A DNA stretch of 48,834 nt from Rhizobiaceae bacterium (GCA_017644105.1 JAEPMD010000008.1:1-48834), one strand, 5' to 3'. Positions 16,826 through 26,273 are shown, counted from the stretch's first letter. Program-made: numbers and translations. The notes: generated from the sequence alone by a model not told the origin.

Positions 16826-17581
16826 ATGCCAAGCTTTTCATATCAACTTTATTCCTCCCGTAACTTTCCGCCTCTGGATATCACATTGGAGATGCTATCA
16901 AATTTGGGATATGCAGGCGTGGAAAGCTACGGCGCCCTCTTGCTAGAGATTGACGATGCTGCAGCAACGCGCGCGCTGCTTGATAAAAACAATCTGGTGA
17001 TGAAATCCAGCCATATCGGCCTTGATTTCATTCAAGACGATCCAGCCAAAGTTATCTCACTTTGCAATGCACTGGGCATCACCAACGCCTTCGGGCCATT
17101 TTTGCAACCTGAAGCAAGACCGACCACATCTGAAGGCTGGGTGGAATTCGCTAAATCACTTACTGAACTTGGCAAACCATTGCGCGATGCAGGTATTGGC
17201 TTTGGTTGGCACAATCACGATTTCGAGTTCATAGCGCTTAAAGACGGCGGCATTCCCATGGAAATCATGATGGATGAAGATGAAAACCTAGAGATGGAAT
17301 TTGACGTCGCTTGGGCTGTGAAAGCCGATTATGACCCAATTGAATTCATCAAAAAGTATACATCCCGCATCACCGCAGCGCATGTCAAAGACATTGCTCC
17401 TGAAGGTGAGTGCGTCAACGAAGACGGATGGGCTGATGTGGGTTTTGGCACAATGGATTGGCCAAATCTTTATGGTGAGCTTCGCTCAGTCGGTACAGAA
17501 CTCTTTGTCATGGAGCATGACAATCCAAGCGATCACCACCGATTTGCAAAACGCTCAATCGAAAACTGTTTGAAATTTTAA
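16826..17581 (+). CDS. Sugar isomerase/epimerase-like TIM-barrel protein, first copy
   Basis: About 251 residues of the xylose-isomerase-like TIM-barrel family. Metal-ligand motifs are present: FGWHNHDFEF, MEFDVAWAVKAD, ITAAHVKDIA and MEHDNP. ATG 16826 follows AAGGAAAA; the frame from 16757 lies inside the mannosidase. In related loci such proteins act with Gfo/Idh/MocA oxidoreductases on keto-sugars, as epimerases or in beta-elimination of 3-keto-glycosides. Here it directly precedes such an oxidoreductase. The exact reaction cannot be read from the sequence. Confidence 0.85.
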   Translation: MPSFSYQLYSSRNFPPLDITLEMLSNLGYAGVESYGALLLEIDDAAATRALLDKNNLVMKSSHIGLDFIQDDPAKVISLCNALGITNAFGPFLQPEARPTTSEGWVEFAKSLTELGKPLRDAGIGFGWHNHDFEFIALKDGGIPMEIMMDEDENLEMEFDVAWAVKADYDPIEFIKKYTSRITAAHVKDIAPEGECVNEDGWADVGFGTMDWPNLYGELRSVGTELFVMEHDNPSDHHRFAKRSIENCLKF

Positions 17582-17601
17582 GTCACGGTGAGGACGAACA
17601 A

Positions 17602-18738
17602 ATGAAAAAATTAGGTGTAGGAATTATTGGCTGTGGCAACGTATCAGCGCATTACATGCGATACGGCAATACGTTTAACGGCACTGAAGTCATTGCATGT
17701 GCCGATATAAATCCAGATGCAGCCAAAGCACGTGCCGAAGAATTTGGTCTGCGCGCGGAAACTATCGAAGATCTTTTGGCTGCCGATGATATTGATATTA
17801 TCATCAATCTCACCATTCCGGCTGCCCATCTTGACGTCTCTCGTTCCATATTGGAAGCAGGCAAACACGTCTATTCAGAAAAGCCATATGTGCTTAGTAC
17901 TGAAGAAGGTGAAACGCTGAAAAAACTTGCGACCGAAAAAGGTCTTCGGATTGGGTCTGCACCAGATACATTCCTCGGTGGCAGCCATCAACATGCGAGA
18001 CATCTTATTGACAGCGACGCCATTGGCAAAGTCACATCCGGTACGGCAATTGTGATGAGCCACGGAATGGAACATTGGCATCCAAACCCGGATTTCTTCT
18101 TCCAACCTGGCGCTGGTCCGGTTTTGGATATTGGCCCCTACTATATCTCAAACCTTGTTCAACTTCTTGGGCCCGTTGAGAGCATTTCTGCCATGACGTC
18201 AACGCCATCGAAAACCAGAACCATTTCAAATGGTCCCAGAAACGGCGAAGAAATCCCGGTGGATACACCAACGACAATTCACGCATTATTGCAGTTTAAA
18301 AATGGTGCGATCATTACTGTCATTTGTAGCTGGGATGTTTGGGAACACAATCATAGTCACATGGAACTCTATGGTGAAAAAGGCACGTTGCATTTGCCTG
18401 ATCCTAACTTCTTTGCAGGTGATTTAAAACTCACATCAGAAAGAGATCCAGTTGATCTTCCGGCTTGGGAGCATCCTTTCTCAGTGCCGAATTTTGAAAA
18501 TGATAATGCCGGTGGACAAAAACTCGCAAATTATCGCGGCGCAGGCTTGTCCGACATGTCAATAGCAATTCAAGAAGGTCGTCCACATAGATGTTCGATG
18601 GAATTTGCACATCACGTAGTGGATGTTATGACATCCATTCTAAAGGCGGGTGAATCAGGGCAAAAGGTCGAGTTGACAACAACATGCGAGCGCCCAGCGG
18701 CTCTTGGAGCTGCTGAAGCGCAAGCACTTTTGGCGTAA
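17602..18738 (+). CDS. Gfo/Idh/MocA family oxidoreductase, first copy
   Basis: 378 residues. The N-terminal Rossmann fold has GVGIIGCGNVSAHYM (NAD(P)-binding), and the family motif SEKPYVLS supplies the cofactor-contacting Lys. The C-terminal alpha/beta domain has HWHPNPDFFFQPGAGPVLDIGPYYISNL, with a conserved Asp and His-type pair for proton transfer. It probably oxidises a hydroxyl of a sugar or glycoside (often C3) or reduces the resulting ketone. It is in the operon between the two isomerase-like genes, with a short spacer and GTGAGGA ribosome binding site. Confidence 0.9.
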   Translation: MKKLGVGIIGCGNVSAHYMRYGNTFNGTEVIACADINPDAAKARAEEFGLRAETIEDLLAADDIDIIINLTIPAAHLDVSRSILEAGKHVYSEKPYVLSTEEGETLKKLATEKGLRIGSAPDTFLGGSHQHARHLIDSDAIGKVTSGTAIVMSHGMEHWHPNPDFFFQPGAGPVLDIGPYYISNLVQLLGPVESISAMTSTPSKTRTISNGPRNGEEIPVDTPTTIHALLQFKNGAIITVICSWDVWEHNHSHMELYGEKGTLHLPDPNFFAGDLKLTSERDPVDLPAWEHPFSVPNFENDNAGGQKLANYRGAGLSDMSIAIQEGRPHRCSMEFAHHVVDVMTSILKAGESGQKVELTTTCERPAALGAAEAQALLA

Positions 18739-18762
18739 TGGTTATGTAGCGGAGGAAATGAA

Positions 18763-19821
18763 ATGCCAAATACAATGAAAGGCCCCGGAATTTTTCTGGC
18801 ACAGTTTTTAGGCGATGAGGCGCCATTTAATTCGTTACCTGCTATTACGAAATGGGCGGCTGGTTTAGGTTATGAAGGTGTGCAAATTCCGACATGGGAT
18901 GCGCGGGTCTTTGATCTTGAAAAAGCTGCGACATCAAAAGACTATTGCGACGAAGTCAAAGGGATCTGCCAAGAAGCTGGCGTTGAAATTACCGAGCTAT
19001 CAACCCACCTCCAAGGCCAGTTGATTGCCGTAAACCCCGCTTATGACCAGCAATTCGATGGCTTTGCACCCAAGGAAGTGCATGGCAATCCAAAAGCACG
19101 TCAGGAATGGGCCGTACAACAAATGCTATGGGCGGCAAAGGCTTGCCAAAATCTTGGCCTGACAGGGTCCGTTTCCTTCACGGGTTCCCTTGCCTTCCCA
19201 TATCTTTATCCGTGGCCGCAGCGTCCACAAGGCTTGATCGAAGAAACATTTGCTGAGCTTGGACGCCGCTGGACACCTATTCTCAATGCTTATGAGGATG
19301 CAGGCGTTGATGTGGGCTATGAAATCCACCCCGGTGAAGATGTATTTGATGGCATAACATTCGAAATGTTCCTTGAAGCCGTTGGCAACCATAATCGCTG
19401 CATGATCAATTATGATCCATCGCATTTCTTGCTTCAGCAACTAGATTATCTTGATTTCATCGACATCTATCACGAGCGCATTAGCGCGTTCCACGTTAAA
19501 GATGCTGAGTTTAATCCTTCAGGTCGTCAGGGTGTTTATTCCGGCTATCAAGGTTGGACACAGCGCGCGGGACGTTTCCGCTCCCTAGGTGACGGTCAGG
19601 TGGATTTTGCCGGTATTTTCTCACGGCTTGCCACGCACGGATTTGATGGTTGGCCAGTGCTTGAATGGGAATGTTGTTTGAAACATCCGGAAGTCGGTGC
19701 CGCAGAAGGTGCGCCATTTATCAAAAAGCATATCATTCCGCTGACTGACAAAGCATTTGATGACTTTGCAGATGCGGGCACAGATATGGATGCAATCCAC
19801 AAAATGATTGGAATAAAATAG
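18763..19821 (+). CDS. Sugar isomerase/epimerase-like TIM-barrel protein, second copy
   Basis: 352 residues, distinctly longer than the first copy and not a recent duplicate. Metal-binding motifs are seen in VGYEIHPGEDVFDG, INYDPSHFLLQ and ISAFHVKDAEFNPSG, followed by GYQGWTQRAGRFRSLGDGQV, a signature of a subgroup often found beside sugar ABC operons in alphaproteobacteria. Ribosome binding site GGAGG precedes ATG 18763. Its partner oxidoreductase starts eight bases after its stop. Confidence 0.88.
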   Translation: MPNTMKGPGIFLAQFLGDEAPFNSLPAITKWAAGLGYEGVQIPTWDARVFDLEKAATSKDYCDEVKGICQEAGVEITELSTHLQGQLIAVNPAYDQQFDGFAPKEVHGNPKARQEWAVQQMLWAAKACQNLGLTGSVSFTGSLAFPYLYPWPQRPQGLIEETFAELGRRWTPILNAYEDAGVDVGYEIHPGEDVFDGITFEMFLEAVGNHNRCMINYDPSHFLLQQLDYLDFIDIYHERISAFHVKDAEFNPSGRQGVYSGYQGWTQRAGRFRSLGDGQVDFAGIFSRLATHGFDGWPVLEWECCLKHPEVGAAEGAPFIKKHIIPLTDKAFDDFADAGTDMDAIHKMIGIK

Positions 19822-19829
19822 AGGTTAAA

Positions 19830-20981
19830 ATGACGGGCGCTGAGGTACAAAAAACATTAAAACTGGGCATGGTCGGTGGCGGCGAAGGTGCGTTTATCGG
19901 CGCTGTTCATCGCATTGCTGCACGCATTGATAATAGATTTACCCTTGTCGCTGGCGCTTTGTCATCAAACCCTGATCGTGCTTTAAGATCTGGCACAGCC
20001 CTCGGGCTTTCTGAAGACCGCATTTATTCAGATTTTAAAGAGATGGCTTCAAAGGAAGCTGCACGCGAAGATGGGATTGATGCAGTCTCAATCGTCACCC
20101 CAAATCACATGCATGCACCTGTTGCGAAAGCATTTTTAGAAGCTGGGATCCATGTCATTTGCGATAAGCCATTAACTGCACAACTCGACGAAGCATTGGA
20201 ACTTGAGCAAACTGTTAAAAACAGCGGCAAGGTCTTTGTGCTCACGCATAATTACACCGGCTATCCGCTTATGCGCCAGGCGCGTGAAATGGTGCAAAAT
20301 GGCGAACTTGGCAACATTCGTGTGGTACAAGCAGAATATGCGCAGGATTGGCTCACCGAACCTGCGGATGATGATAATAAACAAGCAGCTTGGCGCACAG
20401 ACCCAAAAATGGCTGGTGCTGGCGCAATCGGCGATATCGGCACCCACGCATTTAATCTCGCCTGTTTTGTTTCTGATTTAAAGGTGACGCAACTCGCTGC
20501 TGAGCTTTCAAGCTTTGTGGGTGCTCGCCTTGTTGATGACAACGCACATATCAATTTACGCTTTGAAAATGGTGCTCGCGGTAGCATTTGGGCGAGCCAA
20601 ATTGCGCCGGGTAATGAAAACGGCTTAAGACTGCGGGTTTATGGCGACAAAGGCGGGATTGAATGGTCGCAAGAAAATCCAAATAATTTATGGTTCACGC
20701 CTTTTGGCGAACCCAAAAGATTGATCACCCGTTCTGGCGCTGGCGCATCAGACTTGGCAAATCGCGTCAGCCGGACACCAGGCGGTCATCCGGAAGGGTA
20801 TCTTGAAGGGTTTGCAACCATCTACACAGAAGCCGCAGATGCAATTATCGCCCACGAAAATGGCGCAGGTCTAGACGATGGCCATCACATTAATTCCATT
20901 GAAGAAGGCATGACCGGCATGAGATTTATCGATGCCTGCCAACGGTCTTCTAAAGATGATACCAGCTGGGTTTCTCTTTAA
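19830..20981 (+). CDS. Gfo/Idh/MocA family oxidoreductase, second copy
   Basis: 383 residues. GMVGGGEGAFIGAVHRIAA is the dinucleotide-binding loop and CDKPLTAQLDEA the family's KP motif. GAGAIGDIGTHAFNLACFV carries the catalytic His region. It differs clearly from the first copy, so the two probably act on different substrates or carbon positions. It is the last gene of the operon, converging on GH43. The pair oxidoreductase plus long isomerase matches the layout of disaccharide 3-dehydrogenase modules (inference). Confidence 0.9.
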   Translation: MTGAEVQKTLKLGMVGGGEGAFIGAVHRIAARIDNRFTLVAGALSSNPDRALRSGTALGLSEDRIYSDFKEMASKEAAREDGIDAVSIVTPNHMHAPVAKAFLEAGIHVICDKPLTAQLDEALELEQTVKNSGKVFVLTHNYTGYPLMRQAREMVQNGELGNIRVVQAEYAQDWLTEPADDDNKQAAWRTDPKMAGAGAIGDIGTHAFNLACFVSDLKVTQLAAELSSFVGARLVDDNAHINLRFENGARGSIWASQIAPGNENGLRLRVYGDKGGIEWSQENPNNLWFTPFGEPKRLITRSGAGASDLANRVSRTPGGHPEGYLEGFATIYTEAADAIIAHENGAGLDDGHHINSIEEGMTGMRFIDACQRSSKDDTSWVSL

Positions 20982-20994
20982 TTTGAAAAGATTT

Positions 20995-21023
20995 TTACCC
21001 TGAAGCTCTAAACTTCAGGGTAA
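20995..21023. terminator. Stem-loop between the converging sugar operon and GH43 gene
   Basis: TTACCCTGAAG (20995-21005) and CTTCAGGGTAA (21013-21023) form a perfect 11-bp stem with a 7-nt loop. It covers the GH43 stop codon and lies 14 bases after the operon's last stop. Confidence 0.6.
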
Positions 21024-22603
21024 TATCCAAAACGTTTAAAGCTTGCGGTTTTTGCGAGCCCTGTCACATCAAAGGCAGCCATTCCTACAAATGCACCGGT
21101 GAAGGATGAATGTTCACCAACACCACCTTCATCTGAAATCACAGATGCATCCATTTCTGGACCAATGGCCTGCCAGGCTTCTTCACCCACCATGCGCCAG
21201 AAGAATTGCTGCACCTTGTGATCAACTTCCACACGCAATTCAATCTCTCCATCTGGGATGGCTTGCGGTGCAGGAAGCGGAAACTCAATTTCTCCCATCG
21301 GCCAATTGCCTGGGCAGGATTGGATCACCAAACAGCGCCCAAGCTCCTCATCCGCGGTGACCAATAAAGCATGGTATTTGGTCTGATTGTAATAGGTCGT
21401 TAAACCCGCCGCATGTTGATAAATCTCAGGTGCAAAATCCGTCACAGTGGTCGCCGAATAGCAATGATGTTCCTGACGTCGCGCGACCAAAGCCTGTTCA
21501 AACCAGCTACCAATCATCTCGCGACCAATTAAAGTTAAACCAGAAGGTTCGCTTTTAAAAATTCGATCCGTTTCCGGCGTACGCAACCATTGAAAATCCA
21601 TCGGCAAATCTTGGCCGTTAAATTCATATTCAACAGATTTGACAGGTTCAGCATCGACACCATCTATTTCGATTTCCAGACGCGCCAAAGTCGAGCCATG
21701 CTCAAGATAAAGCCAATCATCGTCTTTCCAAACATAGCGCTCAATCCCGGTCTCACGACCAAGCGGACAAAAGTTTCCTTCAAGCGGACGCCCCATCAGA
21801 TAGGTGTGATAAAACTCTCCGTTCGGCGTTTCGACATATTGCCCGTGACCAGTCCGCTGGATCGGATGGTCTGGTGTATCTTTTGCCGTAATCACATGTT
21901 TATCGGGACGCGTTTCATAAGGCCCAGCGATATTTCGAGCGCGCGCCATGGTCACCGCATGCCGATAACCTGTGCCACCCTCCGCTACCGTGAGATAATA
22001 ATAGCCATTGCGTTTGAAGATATGTGGTCCTTCCGTCAGTCCAAGATCCGTACCGGCATAAATATCAACCGCGGGTCCAAACAGACCTTTTTCTTCAGAC
22101 CATTCCTGCAATAAAGTGCCATTAAAATGATGATTAGCTTGGTTTACACCTGTGCCTTTGGCGCGGTGGTTCCATTGCATATTCATAAACCACTTCCGAC
22201 CATCGTCATCGTGGAATAAAGACGGATCGAAGCCAGATGAATTCACATAAATACGGTCCGACCATTCGCCATCAATGGTCTCGCAAGTTACGATGTAATT
22301 ATGGGTGTCTTTAAAGCCGCCCCATAAACGTTTTACGTCGGTATAGACCAGCCAAAACTTACCATCGGCATAGCTCAAGCACGGCGCCCAAATGCCACCG
22401 CTATCGGGATTCCCGCGCATATCCAATTGATCAGCACGGTTTAATGGACGCGATACCAATGTCCAATTCACCAGATCTTTACTGTGGTGAATTTGAACAC
22501 CCGGATACCATTCAAAAGTCGATGTCGCGATATAATAATCATCCCCTACCCGGCAGATCGATGGATCGGGATTAAAGCCCGGCAATATTGGATTTTTGAT
22601 CAT
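21008..22603 (-). CDS. GH43 family beta-xylosidase/alpha-L-arabinofuranosidase
   Basis: 531 residues: a five-bladed propeller catalytic domain followed by a C-terminal beta-sandwich (from about residue 320) as in XynB-type GH43 enzymes. The three acidic residues are visible: Asp 13 in FNPDPSICRVG, Asp in SSGFDPSLFHDDDG and the catalytic Glu in LTEGPHIFKRNGYYYL. No signal peptide, so it acts on intracellular oligosaccharides. The ribosome binding site AGGAGG (22609-22614, minus strand) abuts a T/A inverted repeat. It is separate from the sugar operon but adjacent, widening the set of plant or algal glycans used. Confidence 0.92.
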   Translation of the reverse strand: MIKNPILPGFNPDPSICRVGDDYYIATSTFEWYPGVQIHHSKDLVNWTLVSRPLNRADQLDMRGNPDSGGIWAPCLSYADGKFWLVYTDVKRLWGGFKDTHNYIVTCETIDGEWSDRIYVNSSGFDPSLFHDDDGRKWFMNMQWNHRAKGTGVNQANHHFNGTLLQEWSEEKGLFGPAVDIYAGTDLGLTEGPHIFKRNGYYYLTVAEGGTGYRHAVTMARARNIAGPYETRPDKHVITAKDTPDHPIQRTGHGQYVETPNGEFYHTYLMGRPLEGNFCPLGRETGIERYVWKDDDWLYLEHGSTLARLEIEIDGVDAEPVKSVEYEFNGQDLPMDFQWLRTPETDRIFKSEPSGLTLIGREMIGSWFEQALVARRQEHHCYSATTVTDFAPEIYQHAAGLTTYYNQTKYHALLVTADEELGRCLVIQSCPGNWPMGEIEFPLPAPQAIPDGEIELRVEVDHKVQQFFWRMVGEEAWQAIGPEMDASVISDEGGVGEHSSFTGAFVGMAAFDVTGLAKTASFKRFGYYPEV

Positions 22604-22613
22604 GGCATCCTCC

Positions 22614-22634
22614 TTTTTTTAACGATTAAAAAAA
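22614..22634. promoter_or_regulatory. A/T inverted repeat abutting the GH43 ribosome binding site
   Basis: TTTTTTTAA (22614-22622), CGA, TTAAAAAAA (22626-22634): a perfect 9+9 repeat. In the GH43 transcript it ends directly at AGGAGG. It may be an operator or a weak hairpin next to the start region. Confidence 0.35.
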
Positions 22635-22694
22635 TACACTAATATGCCAGAAACGCTAAGTCCAAATGATTAAATTAAGCCAAAATCCGCCCGA

Positions 22695-23843
22695 TTACTT
22701 GGCGAGATTTTTGATCTCTACATATTGCGCGATTTTCTCAATTTCCCGCATCCAATTGCTGACAATTGGCAGCGATGAAGGCGCGGCTGATACTCCGGCA
22801 TCAATCTCATTATTCATCACAGATTGAACTGCCAACGCGACGGTGATGGAAACAAGTTGCGCCATGGCAGATCCATGCTCATTGCCATGCGCATCAAGCG
22901 AATATGTTTTGTGATAAACCGCCTCGCCTGACGCATCTTCAGCTTTTAACGAAACACATAATACGACACGATCCGGCTCTTTTTCATCATATGAATGTTG
23001 CGCAAGAAGTTCATCTGAAATCTGCTTAAGCCGTGCGTCCCCTTCCGCACCCGATAAAGTCTCGATCTCCTTAAAAAGATGATCCCAGGCTTTTGCCCAA
23101 CCATTAAGCCGCAACGTACCGCGGACAAATTGTTTAACCTTCCAATCGGCATCAAACTTGTAATCTTCAATAAACGGCAAGCTATCTCTGTTGGGATAAA
23201 CTTCAAACGCTTCATTTTCAGCCAATGGCGCATCAAATGTTGAAATCGCGTCCCAAGGACGAGCCACATCAAATGGTTCGAAATTTTTGATCGATTTTGA
23301 TGGTGAGCGCAGAGCTTTTAAAACACCCAAAGGCGACCAGCTGAATTTATAGCGAAAATCATTGGCAATTTTCGGCACCCCACCGCAATAGGATACAAAG
23401 CTCAATTCATTATCCGCATTGTAGGCGTCGGACTTGCGATAATCATCCACCAGCCAATGCGCCATAAGGTGATCAATCCCAGGATCAAGACCAACCTCAT
23501 TGACAAAGCAAAGCCCTTTCTCACGCGCCGTCGAGCTCAAATCTCGCATTTCTGGTGAAATGTAAGACGAGGATACAAAATTCGCATTGTTTGAAATGCA
23601 CTTCACCGCAATGGGCACATGCCAATCGCCTGGCAACATCGAAACGGCGATATCCCCTTCGGAGAGAGCATCGGCAAAAACATCAATATCAAAAGCGCGA
23701 ATATCAGCATCCAACCCAGCCAATGCTGCTTGCGCCGTTGCCAATGTTCTATTCCAAACAACGACATTATGGTCGTCTTTGATGAGTTTCGTAAGCCCAG
23801 GAATAGATGAAAGACCAGTGCCAATCCAATGTATTGTAGTCAT
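22695..23843 (-). CDS. Saccharopine dehydrogenase family protein (Lys9-like, L-glutamate forming)
   Basis: About 382 residues. TIHWIGTGLSSIPGLTKLI is the Rossmann loop, and the central region has FVNEVGLDPGIDHLMAHWLVDDY followed by SYCGGVP, the signature of saccharopine reductase/dehydrogenase (glutamate-forming). It would interconvert saccharopine with aminoadipate semialdehyde plus glutamate. ATG 23843 lies six bases after GAAAGG; a longer frame to 23858 overlaps the previous gene. It is the second gene of a two-gene operon with the lysine-forming enzyme. Lysine-degrading paralogues of this fold (lysine dehydrogenase) are an alternative. Confidence 0.8.
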   Translation of the reverse strand: MTTIHWIGTGLSSIPGLTKLIKDDHNVVVWNRTLATAQAALAGLDADIRAFDIDVFADALSEGDIAVSMLPGDWHVPIAVKCISNNANFVSSSYISPEMRDLSSTAREKGLCFVNEVGLDPGIDHLMAHWLVDDYRKSDAYNADNELSFVSYCGGVPKIANDFRYKFSWSPLGVLKALRSPSKSIKNFEPFDVARPWDAISTFDAPLAENEAFEVYPNRDSLPFIEDYKFDADWKVKQFVRGTLRLNGWAKAWDHLFKEIETLSGAEGDARLKQISDELLAQHSYDEKEPDRVVLCVSLKAEDASGEAVYHKTYSLDAHGNEHGSAMAQLVSITVALAVQSVMNNEIDAGVSAAPSSLPIVSNWMREIEKIAQYVEIKNLAK

Positions 23844-23854
23844 GTTTTTGCCTT

Positions 23855-24922
23855 TCAAATCTTCGCACTATGTTGTTCAAAAAATTCATAAGCGCCAGCC
23901 CAAACACCCTTATCCATATCATCAAGAGTAATTAAGTGCGGTAAGAGCTGGCTCGCATAATCTTCGCTGCTTTCAACCGGCAGCATGGACGGCAGATTAT
24001 CAATCGCCATCACATCAAGATAGTTTGGCGCATCAGCAACACGAATAATCGGATCCGCAAAAGATGTTGAGTGATTATAGACCGGCACAGGATTATACGG
24101 ACTATTGGGATCGCAGGATACATCAGCAATAACATTGAGCTTTCGCGCGTTAGCAACAGCTGATTTCGGTACAAAAACCGGAACATTGGGTGACGCTAAA
24201 ATACAATTGACGAAAATGCTATGATCCAAAATCTCCGGAAATGGTCCACCATGGGCTGTTTCAGCCATATCCCATTCCGTGACGCTCATATCAAGCGATC
24301 TTGCCAGTTCGAGCGCACCGCTACCGACACGACCCTTCGCGCCAATCACAATCATATTTGGTTTTGAAGCACCAGAAACATAAGCTTCGCTGCAGCCACT
24401 TTCCAACTCACCTATCAAGTCATCTTTATTGCCGTAAACGCCAACTGCGCCGAGCTTTTCCTGTTTCTGTTGGGAAAGCCAAGCCATCACGCCAACCGCA
24501 GCACCGGCAAATCCCGCCCAATAACCAAAAGCAGCTACTCGGCGCTTGTTCTCATCTAATAGATATTCAAGATCGTAAAGCGCACCACCACCACGTTTAA
24601 AGCGCGCAAGCAATGCCGGACCTTCCGCTTGGCCCTTATACGCATGACCAAACATGATATGACGATGGATCAGATCAGGCCCATCTTCATCCAGTTCTTT
24701 CAAACCAAAAATGATGGCATCCGATGGTGCATCGACCCAAGAATGCGCGGGCGCAATCTCGCAGCCGGTTTTTTCGTAAAGGGAAATATCAATCGCACGC
24801 GAAGCGCTTTCTTCAACCGTCACCTTGTGTCCCGCTTCAATAAGTTTTGAAACACCTGACGGTGTAGCCCCCACTCTTTGCTCAAATGCTCTTTGTTCAG
24901 ATCGAACCCAAATATGCGCCAT
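23855..24922 (-). CDS. Saccharopine dehydrogenase, NAD+, L-lysine forming (Lys1-like)
   Basis: About 355 residues, the length of fungal Lys1. It catalyses saccharopine to lysine plus 2-oxoglutarate or the reverse. The start MAHIWVRSEQRAFEQRVG has the conserved WxRxE segment with catalytic-type Lys/His further on (RHIMFGHAYKGQ). A second Rossmann domain begins at NMIVIGAKGRVGSGALELA. ATG 24922 follows GAGGGTG; an in-frame start at 24994 would extend through non-homologous sequence. It heads an operon, 11 bases before the partner gene, and is divergent from the DegT aminotransferase. Confidence 0.88.
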   Translation of the reverse strand: MAHIWVRSEQRAFEQRVGATPSGVSKLIEAGHKVTVEESASRAIDISLYEKTGCEIAPAHSWVDAPSDAIIFGLKELDEDGPDLIHRHIMFGHAYKGQAEGPALLARFKRGGGALYDLEYLLDENKRRVAAFGYWAGFAGAAVGVMAWLSQQKQEKLGAVGVYGNKDDLIGELESGCSEAYVSGASKPNMIVIGAKGRVGSGALELARSLDMSVTEWDMAETAHGGPFPEILDHSIFVNCILASPNVPVFVPKSAVANARKLNVIADVSCDPNSPYNPVPVYNHSTSFADPIIRVADAPNYLDVMAIDNLPSMLPVESSEDYASQLLPHLITLDDMDKGVWAGAYEFFEQHSAKI

Positions 24923-24989
24923 ATCACCCTCTTCGAATTGAACCATTTCGTCCCATATATAAAATCTACCGTCAACCAATTTTCTGGTT

Positions 24990-25003
24990 TGCAAGCGCTT
25001 TCA
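24990..25003. promoter_or_regulatory. LacI/CcpA-type palindromic operator in a divergent promoter region
   Basis: TGCAAGCGCTTTCA is close to a perfect palindrome around GCGC and matches the general operator pattern of the LacI family. It lies between the saccharopine dehydrogenase (68 bp) and DegT (74 bp) starts. It differs from the TGTAATCGATTACA operator, so a different regulator is expected. Confidence 0.5.
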
Positions 25004-25076
25004 CTTGTGTCACAAATAGGCAAAATCAAACAATAAAAACGGCGATTTGATTTGCCGTGGTCATAAGGCCTAACCC

Positions 25077-26273
25077 ATGTCCAAAATAAAATTTGAAAAG
25101 CCATTTACGCAGCAAGAAGCCATTCCAGAAGATGCTATTGCGGAAGCTGTGAAAGTGATGCAATCCGGACGATTGCATCGGTATAACCTGACCCCGGATG
25201 AAGACGGTGAAACAAATCTGTTGGAAGTGGAATATGCTAAATATCAGGGGGCAAAATATTGTTTGGCAACAACATCAGGCGGCACGGCAATGCAGATTGC
25301 CCTCAGGGCCGTGGGAGCAAAACCTGGTGACAAAATTCTAACAAATGCCTTCACGCTTGCACCAGTCCCAGGAGCGATTGCAGCTGTTGGCGGTGAACCG
25401 ATATTTATTGAAACCACCCAAGACCTCACGATCGACCTTGAAGATTTAGATGCGAAGTTCAAATCGACAGATTCTAAGATCCTGCTTTTATCGCATATGC
25501 GCGGCCACATCGCGCCAATGGAAGCTTTATGCGAAATTGCCTGCGCCAATAATGCTGTTATTATCGAAGATTGCGCCCACACAATGGGTGCTGAATGGAA
25601 CGGCATCAAAAGCGGTAATTTCGGCGTGATTGGGTGCTTTAGCACACAAACATATAAGCATATGAATTCTGGCGAAGGCGGATTTCTAACCACCAGCGAT
25701 CCTGATCTGATGGCAAAAGCGACAATCTTATCAGGCTCTTATATGATGTATGAAAAACAGCTCGCAAGGCCCGATATGTCAGATTACGCGCTGGCACGAT
25801 ATGAAATGCCAAACTGTTCATCACGCATGGACAATTTACGTGCTGCCATCTTAAGACCCCAATTAAAGGGACTTGATCACAATATCGATCGCTGGAATGC
25901 GCGTTATCAGGTTCTCGAAAAAGCCTTTCAAGAAACACAAGGACTCCGCGTTAGAGAACGCCCTCAGAACGAAAAATATGTCGGCTCATCCATTCAGTTT
26001 TTAATTCCAAGCTGGCCGCAGGATAAGATTGATCAATTCGTCAAAAATTGTTTCGCACGCGGTGTTGAATTGAAATGGTTTGGCAATGCAAATCCTGTTG
26101 GCTTTACATCACGCTATGACAGTTGGACCTATGCGCCCAAACAATCGCTTGAAAAAACGATCGGTATCCTAATGCAAATCATGGATATGCGGATCCCCTT
26201 AAGTTTCACCGAAGAAGATTGTGCGCTGATTGGCACCATCATCGATGAAGAGTTCATGGCACTACATGGCTAG
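25077..26273 (+). CDS. DegT/DnrJ/EryC1/StrS family PLP aminotransferase
   Basis: 398 residues, fold-type I. IIEDCAHTMGAEWNG gives the cofactor-binding Asp 165, and FSTQTYKHMNSGEGGFL the Schiff-base Lys 194; both are family signatures. Most members aminate keto-sugars (nucleotide-linked or free) using glutamate. It is divergent from the saccharopine genes and is followed, with stop/start overlap, by an EamA exporter. Substrates may therefore be amino acids or an amino sugar destined for export. Which one cannot be decided here. Confidence 0.9.
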   Translation: MSKIKFEKPFTQQEAIPEDAIAEAVKVMQSGRLHRYNLTPDEDGETNLLEVEYAKYQGAKYCLATTSGGTAMQIALRAVGAKPGDKILTNAFTLAPVPGAIAAVGGEPIFIETTQDLTIDLEDLDAKFKSTDSKILLLSHMRGHIAPMEALCEIACANNAVIIEDCAHTMGAEWNGIKSGNFGVIGCFSTQTYKHMNSGEGGFLTTSDPDLMAKATILSGSYMMYEKQLARPDMSDYALARYEMPNCSSRMDNLRAAILRPQLKGLDHNIDRWNARYQVLEKAFQETQGLRVRERPQNEKYVGSSIQFLIPSWPQDKIDQFVKNCFARGVELKWFGNANPVGFTSRYDSWTYAPKQSLEKTIGILMQIMDMRIPLSFTEEDCALIGTIIDEEFMALHG

